Position numbers and translations under genes: made by a program. Shown here one piece after another: positions 8,821 to 17,375 of a stretch of DNA of 44,564 bases. Source of the stretch: Adonisia turfae CCMR0081 (GTDB taxonomy: Bacteria > Cyanobacteriota > Cyanobacteriia > Phormidesmidales > Phormidesmidaceae). Position 1 is the first letter of the stretch, and every line of letters starts with the position of its first letter. The notes under the pieces were generated by a model. It ran no database searches, was not told the origin of the DNA, and was given only the letters and a program-made list of their open reading frames with translations. Where the stretch lies: assembly GCF_011009555.1 (NCBI RefSeq), contig NZ_QXHD01000004.1, positions 5,210,286 to 5,254,849 of the forward strand, in the 5' to 3' direction.

Positions 8821-10911
8821 CTAATCCCCCTCAACAAAGTATTCCGCTAGTTTCCTAATACTGGGATATCGCCAGAATACATCAGGTTCGATTTCATCAT
8901 TCAGCCAGTCTTCTAATTCTCCTGTTAAGTTGAGGGCTACGGATGAATCTAATCCATAATCTGCAAATGGCAGGCGTGGGTCGATCGTGCTTGGTTCTAC
9001 CTTTAAATATCGAGCTAAATTCTGGATTAACCAGTCTTCAATCGCTGCTTTTGTAACTGGTGCTTGGGCCGTCGCACTCTCTTTCACCTGCCGTTCCTCC
9101 TCTAAACAAGGCGTGGTTGATGTACTCTGCAAAGAGTTCACTGGAAAGTGAGATCGTCCAACAACATTTAAGGTATTCTCCAAAAAACGATCACGGCAGA
9201 TGTAGCGTTGAATCTTGCCGCTGGATGTTTTCGGTAAACTTCCAGCTTTCAAGAGAATGACTTCTGATACTTGTAGCTCATAGTGCCGTGAAATAGCCTG
9301 ACGAATCGCATTCATTACCGACTCAGCATCCAGGTCTTTGATCGCAGTACGCTCTACTTCATGCAAAATAATTAACGCCTCAGCCCCCTCTAGGTCGACT
9401 GAAAAAGCTGCACTACCATGAGGGCGCAAGGCTGGGTGACTTCGGGTTGCAACATACTCGATATCTTCAGGAGCATAGTTCTGACCTCGAATGATAATGA
9501 GATCTTTAAGGCGTCCTGTAACAAAGAGTTCGCGCTCTACCCAAAAGCCTAAATCACCGGTTCTGAGAAAAGGTGATTCAGTGTGTTCACCAATCGCTGT
9601 ACGAGTCGTCTCACCCAAGCAAGCCTTAAACGCCGTTGCCGTTTCCTGCTGCCAGTAGCCCTGGGCCACACTTGGACCCCGCACCCAAATCTCCCCAACT
9701 TGTCCTGCTGCACAGATATCGTGACTCTGAGGATCGACAACCACAACATCCATATCATTTCTAGCTGGGCCGCACCCGACTAGACTCTGGGCTAGATTTT
9801 GATCAATGTCTGGTGTACCAGGCTTATGAAATTTGGGTGGCTGCAGCCGATTACCTCCAGTCACCATCAAGGTCGCCTCTGCTAGACCATAGCAGGGATA
9901 AAATGCCTCTGATCGAAAGCCACAGGCTGAAAATTTAGCCGAAAACTGTTGTATTGTTGCAGGTCGTACTGGCTCTGCCCCTGTGAAAGCAACGTCCCAA
10001 GAACTCAAATCGAGATGATGTAGCTCCTCTGGCTTTATCCGTTGCACACAGAGATCGTACGCAAAGTTCGGTCCTCCGCTGGTTGTTGCCTGATAATCAG
10101 AGATCGCTTGCAACCAACGGATTGGTTTTTTCAAAAATGCAGTGGCTGGCATCAACACAACTGGGAAACCAACGAAGAGGGGTTGAAGAATGCCACCGAT
10201 TAAGCCCATGTCGTGATATGGAGGCAGCCAAATGACACCCTGGCTCTGGGGAGTATGACCAAAACCAGCCTGAATCTGAGTTAGATTGTGCTGTAAATTG
10301 GCATGGCTGATCATCACGCCTTTGGGGGAGCCAGTGGAGCCTGAGGTATATTGCACGAATGCCAGGGTTTCTGGTGCAATATCTAACGGCGGCCAATCAG
10401 CTCCAGTCTCGTCAGCCCATTGGTCAATCGCAACGCAGCGTATTTGTTCGAGCTGAAGTTCTTGACAGTGCGATCGCACTTGCTCAAGCTGATCCTGAGT
10501 TGTTAGAACTAGGGTAGGTTCTGCATCATGGGCGATCGCAGCCAGGCGCTCCAGATGTTGTGGTCGGCGCACAGGATATGTGGGAACCGCAATCACGTTA
10601 GCCAGTAGGCATCCTAAGAATGCCATAACAAACTCTAACCCAGGCGAAAAAAGCAGTAGCGCTCTGTCTCCAGGGGCTGTGAGTGAGCGTAATCTAGCCG
10701 CGATCGTCTGTACCCGATCGCCCAGTTGCTGATAGGTTAGACTCGCCGTCTCGGCTTCACCATTATTTAGAAAAGTATAGGCACGTTGACTGGGAAATTG
10801 ATGAACATGCGACAGGAAAATTTCAGGCAAATTAGCCTTCGACACCGATTGAGGAAACGGCTCAATATCCGTTTTAACCGGTTGGATGTCTTCGAAATTT
10901 TGATGTTGCAT
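8821..10911 (-). CDS. Fatty acyl-AMP ligase fused to an acyl carrier protein (FAAL-ACP loading protein)
   Basis: 696 residues. The ligase (about 30-590) has YTSGSTGSPKG near 188, the FAAL-typical WLPPYHDMGLIGGILQP, LLFSPGLEF, YPCYGLAEATL, RTGDLGF and GRLKDLIIIRGQNYAPEDIE. The ACP (about 615-690) has the phosphopantetheine Ser656 in YGLDSSVAL. FAALs activate free fatty acids as acyl-adenylates and pass them to a carrier protein rather than to CoA; here the carrier is on the same chain. This is the first gene of the minus-strand operon and so the likely entry point for its lipid. ATG start at 10911; a five-codon mini-ORF ends on this start codon (TGATG). A second FAAL-ACP begins the plus-strand PKS at 19161. 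Confidence 0.95.
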   Translation of the reverse strand: MQHQNFEDIQPVKTDIEPFPQSVSKANLPEIFLSHVHQFPSQRAYTFLNNGEAETASLTYQQLGDRVQTIAARLRSLTAPGDRALLLFSPGLEFVMAFLGCLLANVIAVPTYPVRRPQHLERLAAIAHDAEPTLVLTTQDQLEQVRSHCQELQLEQIRCVAIDQWADETGADWPPLDIAPETLAFVQYTSGSTGSPKGVMISHANLQHNLTQIQAGFGHTPQSQGVIWLPPYHDMGLIGGILQPLFVGFPVVLMPATAFLKKPIRWLQAISDYQATTSGGPNFAYDLCVQRIKPEELHHLDLSSWDVAFTGAEPVRPATIQQFSAKFSACGFRSEAFYPCYGLAEATLMVTGGNRLQPPKFHKPGTPDIDQNLAQSLVGCGPARNDMDVVVVDPQSHDICAAGQVGEIWVRGPSVAQGYWQQETATAFKACLGETTRTAIGEHTESPFLRTGDLGFWVERELFVTGRLKDLIIIRGQNYAPEDIEYVATRSHPALRPHGSAAFSVDLEGAEALIILHEVERTAIKDLDAESVMNAIRQAISRHYELQVSEVILLKAGSLPKTSSGKIQRYICRDRFLENTLNVVGRSHFPVNSLQSTSTTPCLEEERQVKESATAQAPVTKAAIEDWLIQNLARYLKVEPSTIDPRLPFADYGLDSSVALNLTGELEDWLNDEIEPDVFWRYPSIRKLAEYFVEGD

Positions 10912-10928
10912 CAGATATAAGCATCCAT
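10911..10928 (-). other. Five-codon mini-ORF overlapping the FAAL-ACP start
   Basis: Reads ATG GAT GCT TAT ATC TGA (MDAYI) on the minus strand; the final A of TGA is the A of the FAAL start codon. The same mini-ORF, with Leu for Ile and a TAA stop, survives in the right repeat copy at 18784-18801. There is no strong ribosome binding site before it. It may act in translational coupling or may be coincidental. Confidence 0.35.
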
Positions 10929-10948
10929 CTTTTCATTGTTGCAATTCT

Positions 10949-11024
10949 ATTATCTCGGAGATCCCTGGCAGAAAAAATCCCGAAAAGTTCAGATTTATTC
11001 AGATAAAAGTTCAGGTTTATTCAG
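10949..11024 (-). promoter_or_regulatory. Predicted promoter and activator-type direct repeats of the FAAL-ACP operon
   Basis: Four CTGAA half-sites on the minus strand (complements at 11020-11024, 11010-11014, 10998-11002 and 10988-10992), spaced 10, 12 and 10 nt. They form two tandem copies of CTGAATAAA(C/T)CTGAACTTTT. Downstream is GATAAT (complement of 10949-10954), a good -10 candidate with no clear -35 box. Near helical-turn spacing upstream of a promoter with a weak -35 is the layout of a site for an OmpR/PhoB-type or similar activator. The site class is inference; conservation in the second copy supports function. Confidence 0.6.
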
Positions 11025-11179
11025 GTGTTTGAGAAATAGATGATTAAGGTTACCCCACAGGCCTATGCAGATCACGCGGTGCAACGTCACACCGAGACCG
11101 TTTGAGAATCACCCAAAAACTTTTCTAAAGAAAGATTCTTACCTTCAGGGGATAATCAGTACTAACACCAACAGAACTA

Positions 11180-11191
11180 CTCTAATTAGAG
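11180..11191. promoter_or_regulatory. Perfect 12-bp palindrome (operator candidate)
   Basis: CTCTAATTAGAG is a perfect palindrome in the divergent region, about 180 bp upstream of the NRPS start. It could bind a dimeric regulator. No second copy was noticed in the window, so the call is weak. Confidence 0.25.
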
Positions 11192-11371
11192 CTGGTACGG
11201 TTACAACTGTACTTTCACTGAATTGTATTTGATTGCTTTTATGCACTCTATCTGTTACCTTTCCGCTTAAGGGTATTGTTAGTCACTTCACACACATAGC
11301 CGATGCTACAGTCGCTAGCAGAAAAGTTACAGAAATCTAAATAAAAAATCAAGAATCAAAAAAGGGTAAAT

Positions 11372-14300
11372 ATGGCTGTATCTAAAAATGAGAATTTAGA
11401 TCTTTCTTATGTGGGTTGGGATGATACAGCCAGGGAGTACTCGTGCAATCAGTGTATTCATCAGTTATTTGAAACACAAGTTATAAAGACACCTGATGCG
11501 ATCGCATTGGTGTTTGGGCAACAGCAACTAACCTATCAGCAATTAAATGACAAAGCTAATCAATTAGCCCACTATCTAATAGACCAGGGGGTTGGACCAG
11601 AAGTGCTCGTAGGATTGTGTTTAGAGCGATCCATTGACTTGATGGTTGGACTGTTGGGGATTTTGAAAGCTGGGGGAGCCTATGCCTCCTTTGACCCTAG
11701 CTATCCTCAAGAAAGACTCCAGTTTATGGTTGCCGATACTCAGGTATCAGTCATAGTAACCCAAAGCCATTTGTTATCCAGATTACCTGAGCATTCGGCA
11801 GTCGTCATTTGTTTAGATACCGATAGCACGGTCATTTCTCAGAAGAGTCAGTCTAACCCTCTCACTCAAGTTACCCCTAACAATTTAGCCTATATTATCT
11901 ATACATCTGGATCGACTGGAACTCCAAAAGGGGTGATGATTGAACATCAGACTGTGAGAAATTTCACCCAATCTATTACAGCAAAATATTGTCTTTCGTC
12001 GTCGGATCGCGTTCTACAATTTGCCTCAGTCAGCTTCGATACATCTGTTGAAGAAATTTACCCCTGTTGGCACGCAGGAGCAACTCTGGTATTGCGCACA
12101 GAGGATATGAATGACATCGCGACACTTATTCAAAAGTGTCATGATTGGCAGATCACTGTTTTAAACCTGCCAACAGCTTACTGGCATCAAATCTGTTCTC
12201 AATTTTCCGAATCTCAGATCACCCTTAATCCATCGCTTCGACTCGTGATTATTGGTGGAGAAGGTGCTGATCCAGAACAAGTTCGACGCTGGCTCGATCA
12301 TTGCGGTGATTATCCTCAGCTTGTCAACAGTTACGGTCCTACAGAGGTGACTGTGGTAGCCACAACCTGTCACCTTTCCAAGGTAAAAATTCTCAACTGG
12401 CAAGGGAGTGAAACCTCGATTGGTAAACCCTTAGCTCATATCAAAACCTATATTCTGGATCCATCGCTACAACCTGTCCCTAAGGGGATGAAGGGAGAAT
12501 TATATGTGGGCGGTATTACCCTGGCGAGGGGCTACCTCAATTTACCAGAGCTAACCACAGAAAAGTTTATTGCTAACCCCTTTGGGCCTGGAAGGCTCTA
12601 TAAAACAGGCGATCTCGCCCGGTATGCCCAGGATGGCGATATTGAATATCTGGGTCGTGTAGACTATCAGGTCAAAGTTCGAGGGTTTAGGGTAGAACTG
12701 GGTGAAATCGAAACGGTCTTGAATTGTCACCCTCAAGTCAAACAAGCAGTGGTGATTACAACCCGTCAGGCTGCCCATCACACAAAAATAATTGCCTATT
12801 TTGTTGCTTCTCAGCCGTCTCCATCTCCTTTGCAACTGCGTGAGTTTCTCCAACAGAAGCTACCGGAGTATATGATCCCAAGCGCATTTGTGGCCTTAGA
12901 TGTTTTTCCTCTCACACCCAATCGCAAAGTAGATCGCCGAGCCCTGCCACGACCTGATAGGAACAGTCTGCCGGAAGAGCAATACATTGCCCCCGATACT
13001 CCTCGTGGCGAAATCATCGCTAGAGCCTTTGCCGAGGTGTTAGACATCGACAAAGTTGGTATATACGATAATTTCTTTAACCTAGGTGGACATTCTTTAT
13101 TGGCCATTCAGTTAGTGTCACGCCTCAGACGAACTTTTGAGGCCAATCTCTCCATTAGAACCATTTTTGAAGCGCCGACTGTTACCCAGCTAGAGCAAAG
13201 GATACATCAGCTTAAAAATGCTGCCAGTAACCATCAGGCTTTCTCCATACCTCGTGTTGATCTCTCTGGTGCTGACAAATCACGACAGCAGTATCCGTTA
13301 TCCTGGGCTCAAGAACGATTATGGTTTTTAGATCAACTTGAAGGCTCCAGTGCAACTTACAATATATCTGAAGCATTTTTGCTCCAAGGATCGTTAGATC
13401 TTCATGCTTTGCAACAGGCACTCTCAGCAATAGTTAATCGACATGAGATCTTACGAACCAGCTTTCAAACCGTGAATGGTGTCCCTGTTCAAGTAATACA
13501 AGCATCAACCACCATAAATATTGAGCAAATTAACTTGCAAACTTTAACAGGTGATGAACAAGCAAAAACTTTAAACCAGCAGATTCAGCAAGCGGCTGCG
13601 ACTCCATTTAATTTAGAAGTCGCTCCCCTGCTGCGATGTTCTGTGTTTCGGCTGGGTACATCATCCTATACCCTTCTCTTTACCCTGCACCATATTGTTT
13701 CTGATGATTGGTCAATGGGGGTTATGATGCAAGAACTCTCGGCCCTATATCAGGCATTTTGTTTAGGAGCCCCTTCACCGCTGACCGACCTACCGATTCA
13801 GTACACAGACTTCGCAGTATGGCAGCAGCAGCAAATACAATCCGAAACCCTTAAAACGCAACTCCAGTACTGGCAAAATCAACTTGCAGATGCGCCGGAC
13901 CTATTATTATTGCCAACTGATCGCCCTCGTCCAGCGGTGCAAACCTATCAGGGAGCCAGTCAACAGTTTCTCCTGGATAGGGACCTGACTCAACAACTAA
14001 GGCGGTTATCGCAACAGCTGCAGGTCACCCTATTTATGATCTTGCACAGTGCATTTGCCACATTGCTCTACCGCTATAGTGGACAAACCGATATCTTAAT
14101 TGGGTCTCCTGTTGCCAATCGCAATCATCCTGGACTAGAGCCGTTAATTGGCTTCTTTGTCAATACTCTGGTTTTAAGAACTCGCTTTGAGAACAACCTT
14201 AGTTTTGAGACCTTATTAACTCGTTTTCGAGAAACAGCCCTCCAGGCATATGAGCACCAAGGTGTCCCTTTTGCAAGAGTAGTAGAGGCCTTGAACCCCC

Positions 14301-17300
14301 AACGGAGTTTGAGCCACTCTCCTCTATTTCAGGTAATGTTTGCATTGCAAAATGCACCGCTGGACGACCTGGTACTTCCAGGGATAACCTTGAGTGAGTC
14401 TACGATAGAAAACACAATCTCTAAGTTTGATCTCACCTTATCCATCACTGAAAGAGAGAACCAATTAACCTGTGAATGGGAATACAACACAGACTTGTTT
14501 GATGCCTTAACGATCCAACAGATGGCGGCTCATTTCAGTAATTTGCTTTTTGCTGTAGTGATGGACCCTCAAAATTCTGTTAGCAAATTGCCCTTACTTA
14601 ATGAAATTGAACGTCATCAGGCTCTAGTTACCTGGAACGATACCCAATGCCACCTTTTGCAAGAACAATGCATTCACTGGCTATTTGAGGCACAGGTTGT
14701 TAAAACCCCCGATGCTGTAGCCATTGTATTTGAGCAAGAGCAGCTCACCTACCGGCAGCTGAATCAAAAGGCCAACCGGCTGGCCCATTATCTGCAAGCA
14801 CAGGGCGTAGGACCAGAGGTTCTGGTTGGGATATGTGTAAACCGATCAATTGATATGGTCGTGGCGTTGCTCGGGATTTTGAAAGCGGGTGGGGCCTATG
14901 TCCCGCTCGACCCAAACCATCCCTCAGAGCGGCTTCACAGTATCCTGACTGATGCACAGGTATCTTTACTGGTGACTCAAGCTTCATTGTACAAACAATT
15001 CCTCTCCCTTAAAAGCTCAGTTGTTTGCCTGGATGACCAGGCATCGATAATTGCCAAACAATCGCCTGAAAATCTAGATAATAGCGCAGCTTCACACAAT
15101 TTAGCCTATGTTATCTATACCTCGGGTTCAACAGGACAGCCTAAGGGGGTTCAAATTGAACACAAATCGGTGGCCAATCTCCTATGCAGTTTTCAGGAGA
15201 CTTTAGGAATAGATCATTCCGACCGTCTAGCTGCAGTAACAACCATAGCCTTTGATATTGCCACATTGGAGATTTATCTGCCCCTCATTAGTGGCGCTCA
15301 ACTATGGCTTATTCCCCAGAATGTGGCACAAGATGGACAACAACTTAAGCATAAACTGCTTGAAATCCAGCCCACAATTATGCAGGCAACTCCCGCCACA
15401 TGGCAAATGTTGTTGTTAGCTGGATGGGATGCAATCTCAACAGATATGATGATCTTATGTGGTGGTGAAACCCTGCCTCCTGAGATTGCCCGTCAGCTCT
15501 TGCCCCGTAGCAAAAATCTGTGGAACTTATATGGACCCACAGAAACAACTGTCTGGTCAAGCCAGTTCTGCGTTTCACACTCTAGCTTAGATGGAAAGGC
15601 TCATACTCAATTAACGATTCCCATTGGTTCCCCCATCGCCAATACTCAGGTTTATATCCTGGATGCAGAATTATGCCCTGTCCCCAAAGGAGTGATTGGT
15701 GAGTTATACATTGGGGGAATGGGCGTGGCCAGAGGTTATTTAAACCGTTCCACACTGACCGCAGAGAAGTTTATTCCTAACCCCTTTGGCTCCGGACGAC
15801 TCTATAAAACAGGAGATCTCGCCCGATATGCCCAGGATGGCGATATTGAATATCTGGGTCGTGTGGATTATCAGGTTAAAGTTCGAGGATTTAGAATAGA
15901 ACTGGGTGAAATCGAAACCGTCCTGAGTAGCCATCCTCAAGTCAACCAAGCAGTGGTAATTACTGTAGAAGAAGAGATGCCTGAGGATAAAAGACTAGTG
16001 GCCTATATCTGTCCCTCTCTCTATCCTCCAGAGCATTCACCGACCGACCTCCGAAATTTTCTCAAACAAAAGCTGCCGGATTATATGATTCCAAGTACAT
16101 TCGTAACCCTGGAGGATTTTCCCCTCAACCAAAATGGAAAAATAGATCGGAAGGAACTCTCTTTATTGGACATAGGCCAAAGTCAAGGCACCCACAACCA
16201 GCCTGAGACAGTCCCTCGTAATTTTATAGAACAAACATTGGCTAAAATTTGGCAAGATTTATTATGTAAAGAGAGCATTGGCATCCAAGATAATTTCTTT
16301 GAACTAGGCGGGCATTCTCTAAAAGCCATGCGTTTAATGGCTCAAATTGAACAATATTTTCAAATCAATTTACCCCTAGCCACATTATTTCAGCATCCCA
16401 CCCTTGAAGAACTCGCAGCTGTTTTAGGATCTACCTCGTTTCAACCAAATTGGTCTCCCCTGGTACCGATTCAACCTAACGGTTCAGCGATTCCATTATT
16501 TTGTGTCCCCGGTGCTGGCGGCAATGTGCTCTATTTTTACCCCCTTGCCAGACACCTGGGTACCGATCAACCCCTGTATGGACTACAGGCTCAAGGTCTG
16601 GATGGGGAAACACCTCCTCTCCAAAGTATTGAAAGCATTGCGGAACAATATATTCAAGCGATTCAGACAGTTCAACCTGTAGGCCCCTATGTGTTCTTGG
16701 GACATTCCTTTGGTGCTCAGGTGGCTTTTGAGATGGCGCAGCAGCTTCAGCGTCAAGGACAGTCCATTGGTCGGGTTTTTATGATCGATGCGATCGCACC
16801 CTCAGCAACTAATACGACATCATCAGATGTAAGTCGCCAGAAAACCTATGCTGACTGGAATCACACCACGTGGATGCAGCTGTTAATTGGCATGATTGAG
16901 GAGCTTTTGGGTGATAGTCTCCAAATCGATGTCGATAAACTCCACTTACTCACCGAATCAGAACAAATCGACACCTTAAAACAACGGCTTGAAATGGCCG
17001 AAGTGCTCCCCCCTCAATCGGATAGCAAAATAGTCCGGGGATTGTTTCAAGTATTTCGGACTCAGTTTCAGCTGGATTATAGTCCCAGGTATACATCTCC
17101 GACTCCCATCACCCTATTTCAGGCTCAAGAGGCAAGTTTATCCCAGTATGGCCTATCAGAATCATACGAAAATTTGGCTATGGGATGGCAACCCTTCGCA
17201 GCAGAAGAGATTGACGTATATACCATTTCTGGTAGCCATGCCTCCATGATGGTTGAACCCCATATCGAAATGTTGGCTCAGAAAATTCTTAAATCTATCG

Positions 17301-17320
17301 AACAGATCAAAATATCTTAA
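11372..17320 (+). CDS. Dimodular NRPS A-T-C-A-T-TE, predicted (beta-)lysine then glycine
   Basis: 1,982 residues. A1 (about 25-510; YTSGSTGTPKG near 177) gives pocket residues D-T-E-N-I-G-S-V-V-K; the Glu at position 239 and overall pattern resemble Lys and beta-Lys codes. T1 Ser575 (GGHSLLA). C (about 635-1065) with HHIVSDDWS, His773/His774/Asp778. A2 (about 1080-1570; YTSGSTGQPKG near 1249) gives D-I-L-Q-L-G-L-V-W-K, a typical Gly code. T2 Ser1649 (GGHSLKA). TE (about 1705-1975) with GHSFGA Ser1779 and His1956. No C domain precedes A1, although the protein opens with a post-C-type linker. With the aminomutase gene next door, the natural reading is that beta-lysine is activated, joined to glycine and released or passed on by the TE. 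Codes were aligned by eye to the GrsA positions. Confidence 0.94.
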   Translation: MAVSKNENLDLSYVGWDDTAREYSCNQCIHQLFETQVIKTPDAIALVFGQQQLTYQQLNDKANQLAHYLIDQGVGPEVLVGLCLERSIDLMVGLLGILKAGGAYASFDPSYPQERLQFMVADTQVSVIVTQSHLLSRLPEHSAVVICLDTDSTVISQKSQSNPLTQVTPNNLAYIIYTSGSTGTPKGVMIEHQTVRNFTQSITAKYCLSSSDRVLQFASVSFDTSVEEIYPCWHAGATLVLRTEDMNDIATLIQKCHDWQITVLNLPTAYWHQICSQFSESQITLNPSLRLVIIGGEGADPEQVRRWLDHCGDYPQLVNSYGPTEVTVVATTCHLSKVKILNWQGSETSIGKPLAHIKTYILDPSLQPVPKGMKGELYVGGITLARGYLNLPELTTEKFIANPFGPGRLYKTGDLARYAQDGDIEYLGRVDYQVKVRGFRVELGEIETVLNCHPQVKQAVVITTRQAAHHTKIIAYFVASQPSPSPLQLREFLQQKLPEYMIPSAFVALDVFPLTPNRKVDRRALPRPDRNSLPEEQYIAPDTPRGEIIARAFAEVLDIDKVGIYDNFFNLGGHSLLAIQLVSRLRRTFEANLSIRTIFEAPTVTQLEQRIHQLKNAASNHQAFSIPRVDLSGADKSRQQYPLSWAQERLWFLDQLEGSSATYNISEAFLLQGSLDLHALQQALSAIVNRHEILRTSFQTVNGVPVQVIQASTTINIEQINLQTLTGDEQAKTLNQQIQQAAATPFNLEVAPLLRCSVFRLGTSSYTLLFTLHHIVSDDWSMGVMMQELSALYQAFCLGAPSPLTDLPIQYTDFAVWQQQQIQSETLKTQLQYWQNQLADAPDLLLLPTDRPRPAVQTYQGASQQFLLDRDLTQQLRRLSQQLQVTLFMILHSAFATLLYRYSGQTDILIGSPVANRNHPGLEPLIGFFVNTLVLRTRFENNLSFETLLTRFRETALQAYEHQGVPFARVVEALNPQRSLSHSPLFQVMFALQNAPLDDLVLPGITLSESTIENTISKFDLTLSITERENQLTCEWEYNTDLFDALTIQQMAAHFSNLLFAVVMDPQNSVSKLPLLNEIERHQALVTWNDTQCHLLQEQCIHWLFEAQVVKTPDAVAIVFEQEQLTYRQLNQKANRLAHYLQAQGVGPEVLVGICVNRSIDMVVALLGILKAGGAYVPLDPNHPSERLHSILTDAQVSLLVTQASLYKQFLSLKSSVVCLDDQASIIAKQSPENLDNSAASHNLAYVIYTSGSTGQPKGVQIEHKSVANLLCSFQETLGIDHSDRLAAVTTIAFDIATLEIYLPLISGAQLWLIPQNVAQDGQQLKHKLLEIQPTIMQATPATWQMLLLAGWDAISTDMMILCGGETLPPEIARQLLPRSKNLWNLYGPTETTVWSSQFCVSHSSLDGKAHTQLTIPIGSPIANTQVYILDAELCPVPKGVIGELYIGGMGVARGYLNRSTLTAEKFIPNPFGSGRLYKTGDLARYAQDGDIEYLGRVDYQVKVRGFRIELGEIETVLSSHPQVNQAVVITVEEEMPEDKRLVAYICPSLYPPEHSPTDLRNFLKQKLPDYMIPSTFVTLEDFPLNQNGKIDRKELSLLDIGQSQGTHNQPETVPRNFIEQTLAKIWQDLLCKESIGIQDNFFELGGHSLKAMRLMAQIEQYFQINLPLATLFQHPTLEELAAVLGSTSFQPNWSPLVPIQPNGSAIPLFCVPGAGGNVLYFYPLARHLGTDQPLYGLQAQGLDGETPPLQSIESIAEQYIQAIQTVQPVGPYVFLGHSFGAQVAFEMAQQLQRQGQSIGRVFMIDAIAPSATNTTSSDVSRQKTYADWNHTTWMQLLIGMIEELLGDSLQIDVDKLHLLTESEQIDTLKQRLEMAEVLPPQSDSKIVRGLFQVFRTQFQLDYSPRYTSPTPITLFQAQEASLSQYGLSESYENLAMGWQPFAAEEIDVYTISGSHASMMVEPHIEMLAQKILKSIEQIKIS

Positions 17321-17375
17321 GTTCTGTCATCCATCTGATTGTCCTCACTATCACCACCAAAATCCAATACCTGCC

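Larger units (their letters stand above)
10877..11037 (-). repeat. Inverted repeat, left copy: promoter, leader and first codons of FAAL-ACP
   Basis: Read on the minus strand, this stretch matches 18675-18835 on the plus strand. A 54-base core (upstream AAACACC through the CTGAA repeats to TTTTCGGGAT) differs at two positions only. The spacer to the start codon is more diverged and contains one 1-nt indel. The match continues in register through the first dozen codons of the FAAL gene. The two copies face outward from the NRPS-aminomutase cassette. Confidence 0.85.
10912..11371. other. Divergent intergenic region
   Basis: 460 bases between the FAAL-ACP operon (minus) and the NRPS (plus). The left third is the promoter/leader repeat described separately. 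The remaining part (11038-11371) is AT-rich, has no ORF of note, contains a 12-bp palindrome at 11180-11191, and should hold the NRPS promoter, for which I see no convincing -35/-10 pair. AAGGG at 11362-11366 is the likely ribosome binding site for the NRPS. Confidence 0.6.

Noticed and set aside
17253..17375. Longer start for the lysine 2,3-aminomutase
   Set aside because: It would overlap the NRPS TE coding sequence by 68 nt and add a leader with no family similarity; ATG at 17376 gives the expected length.
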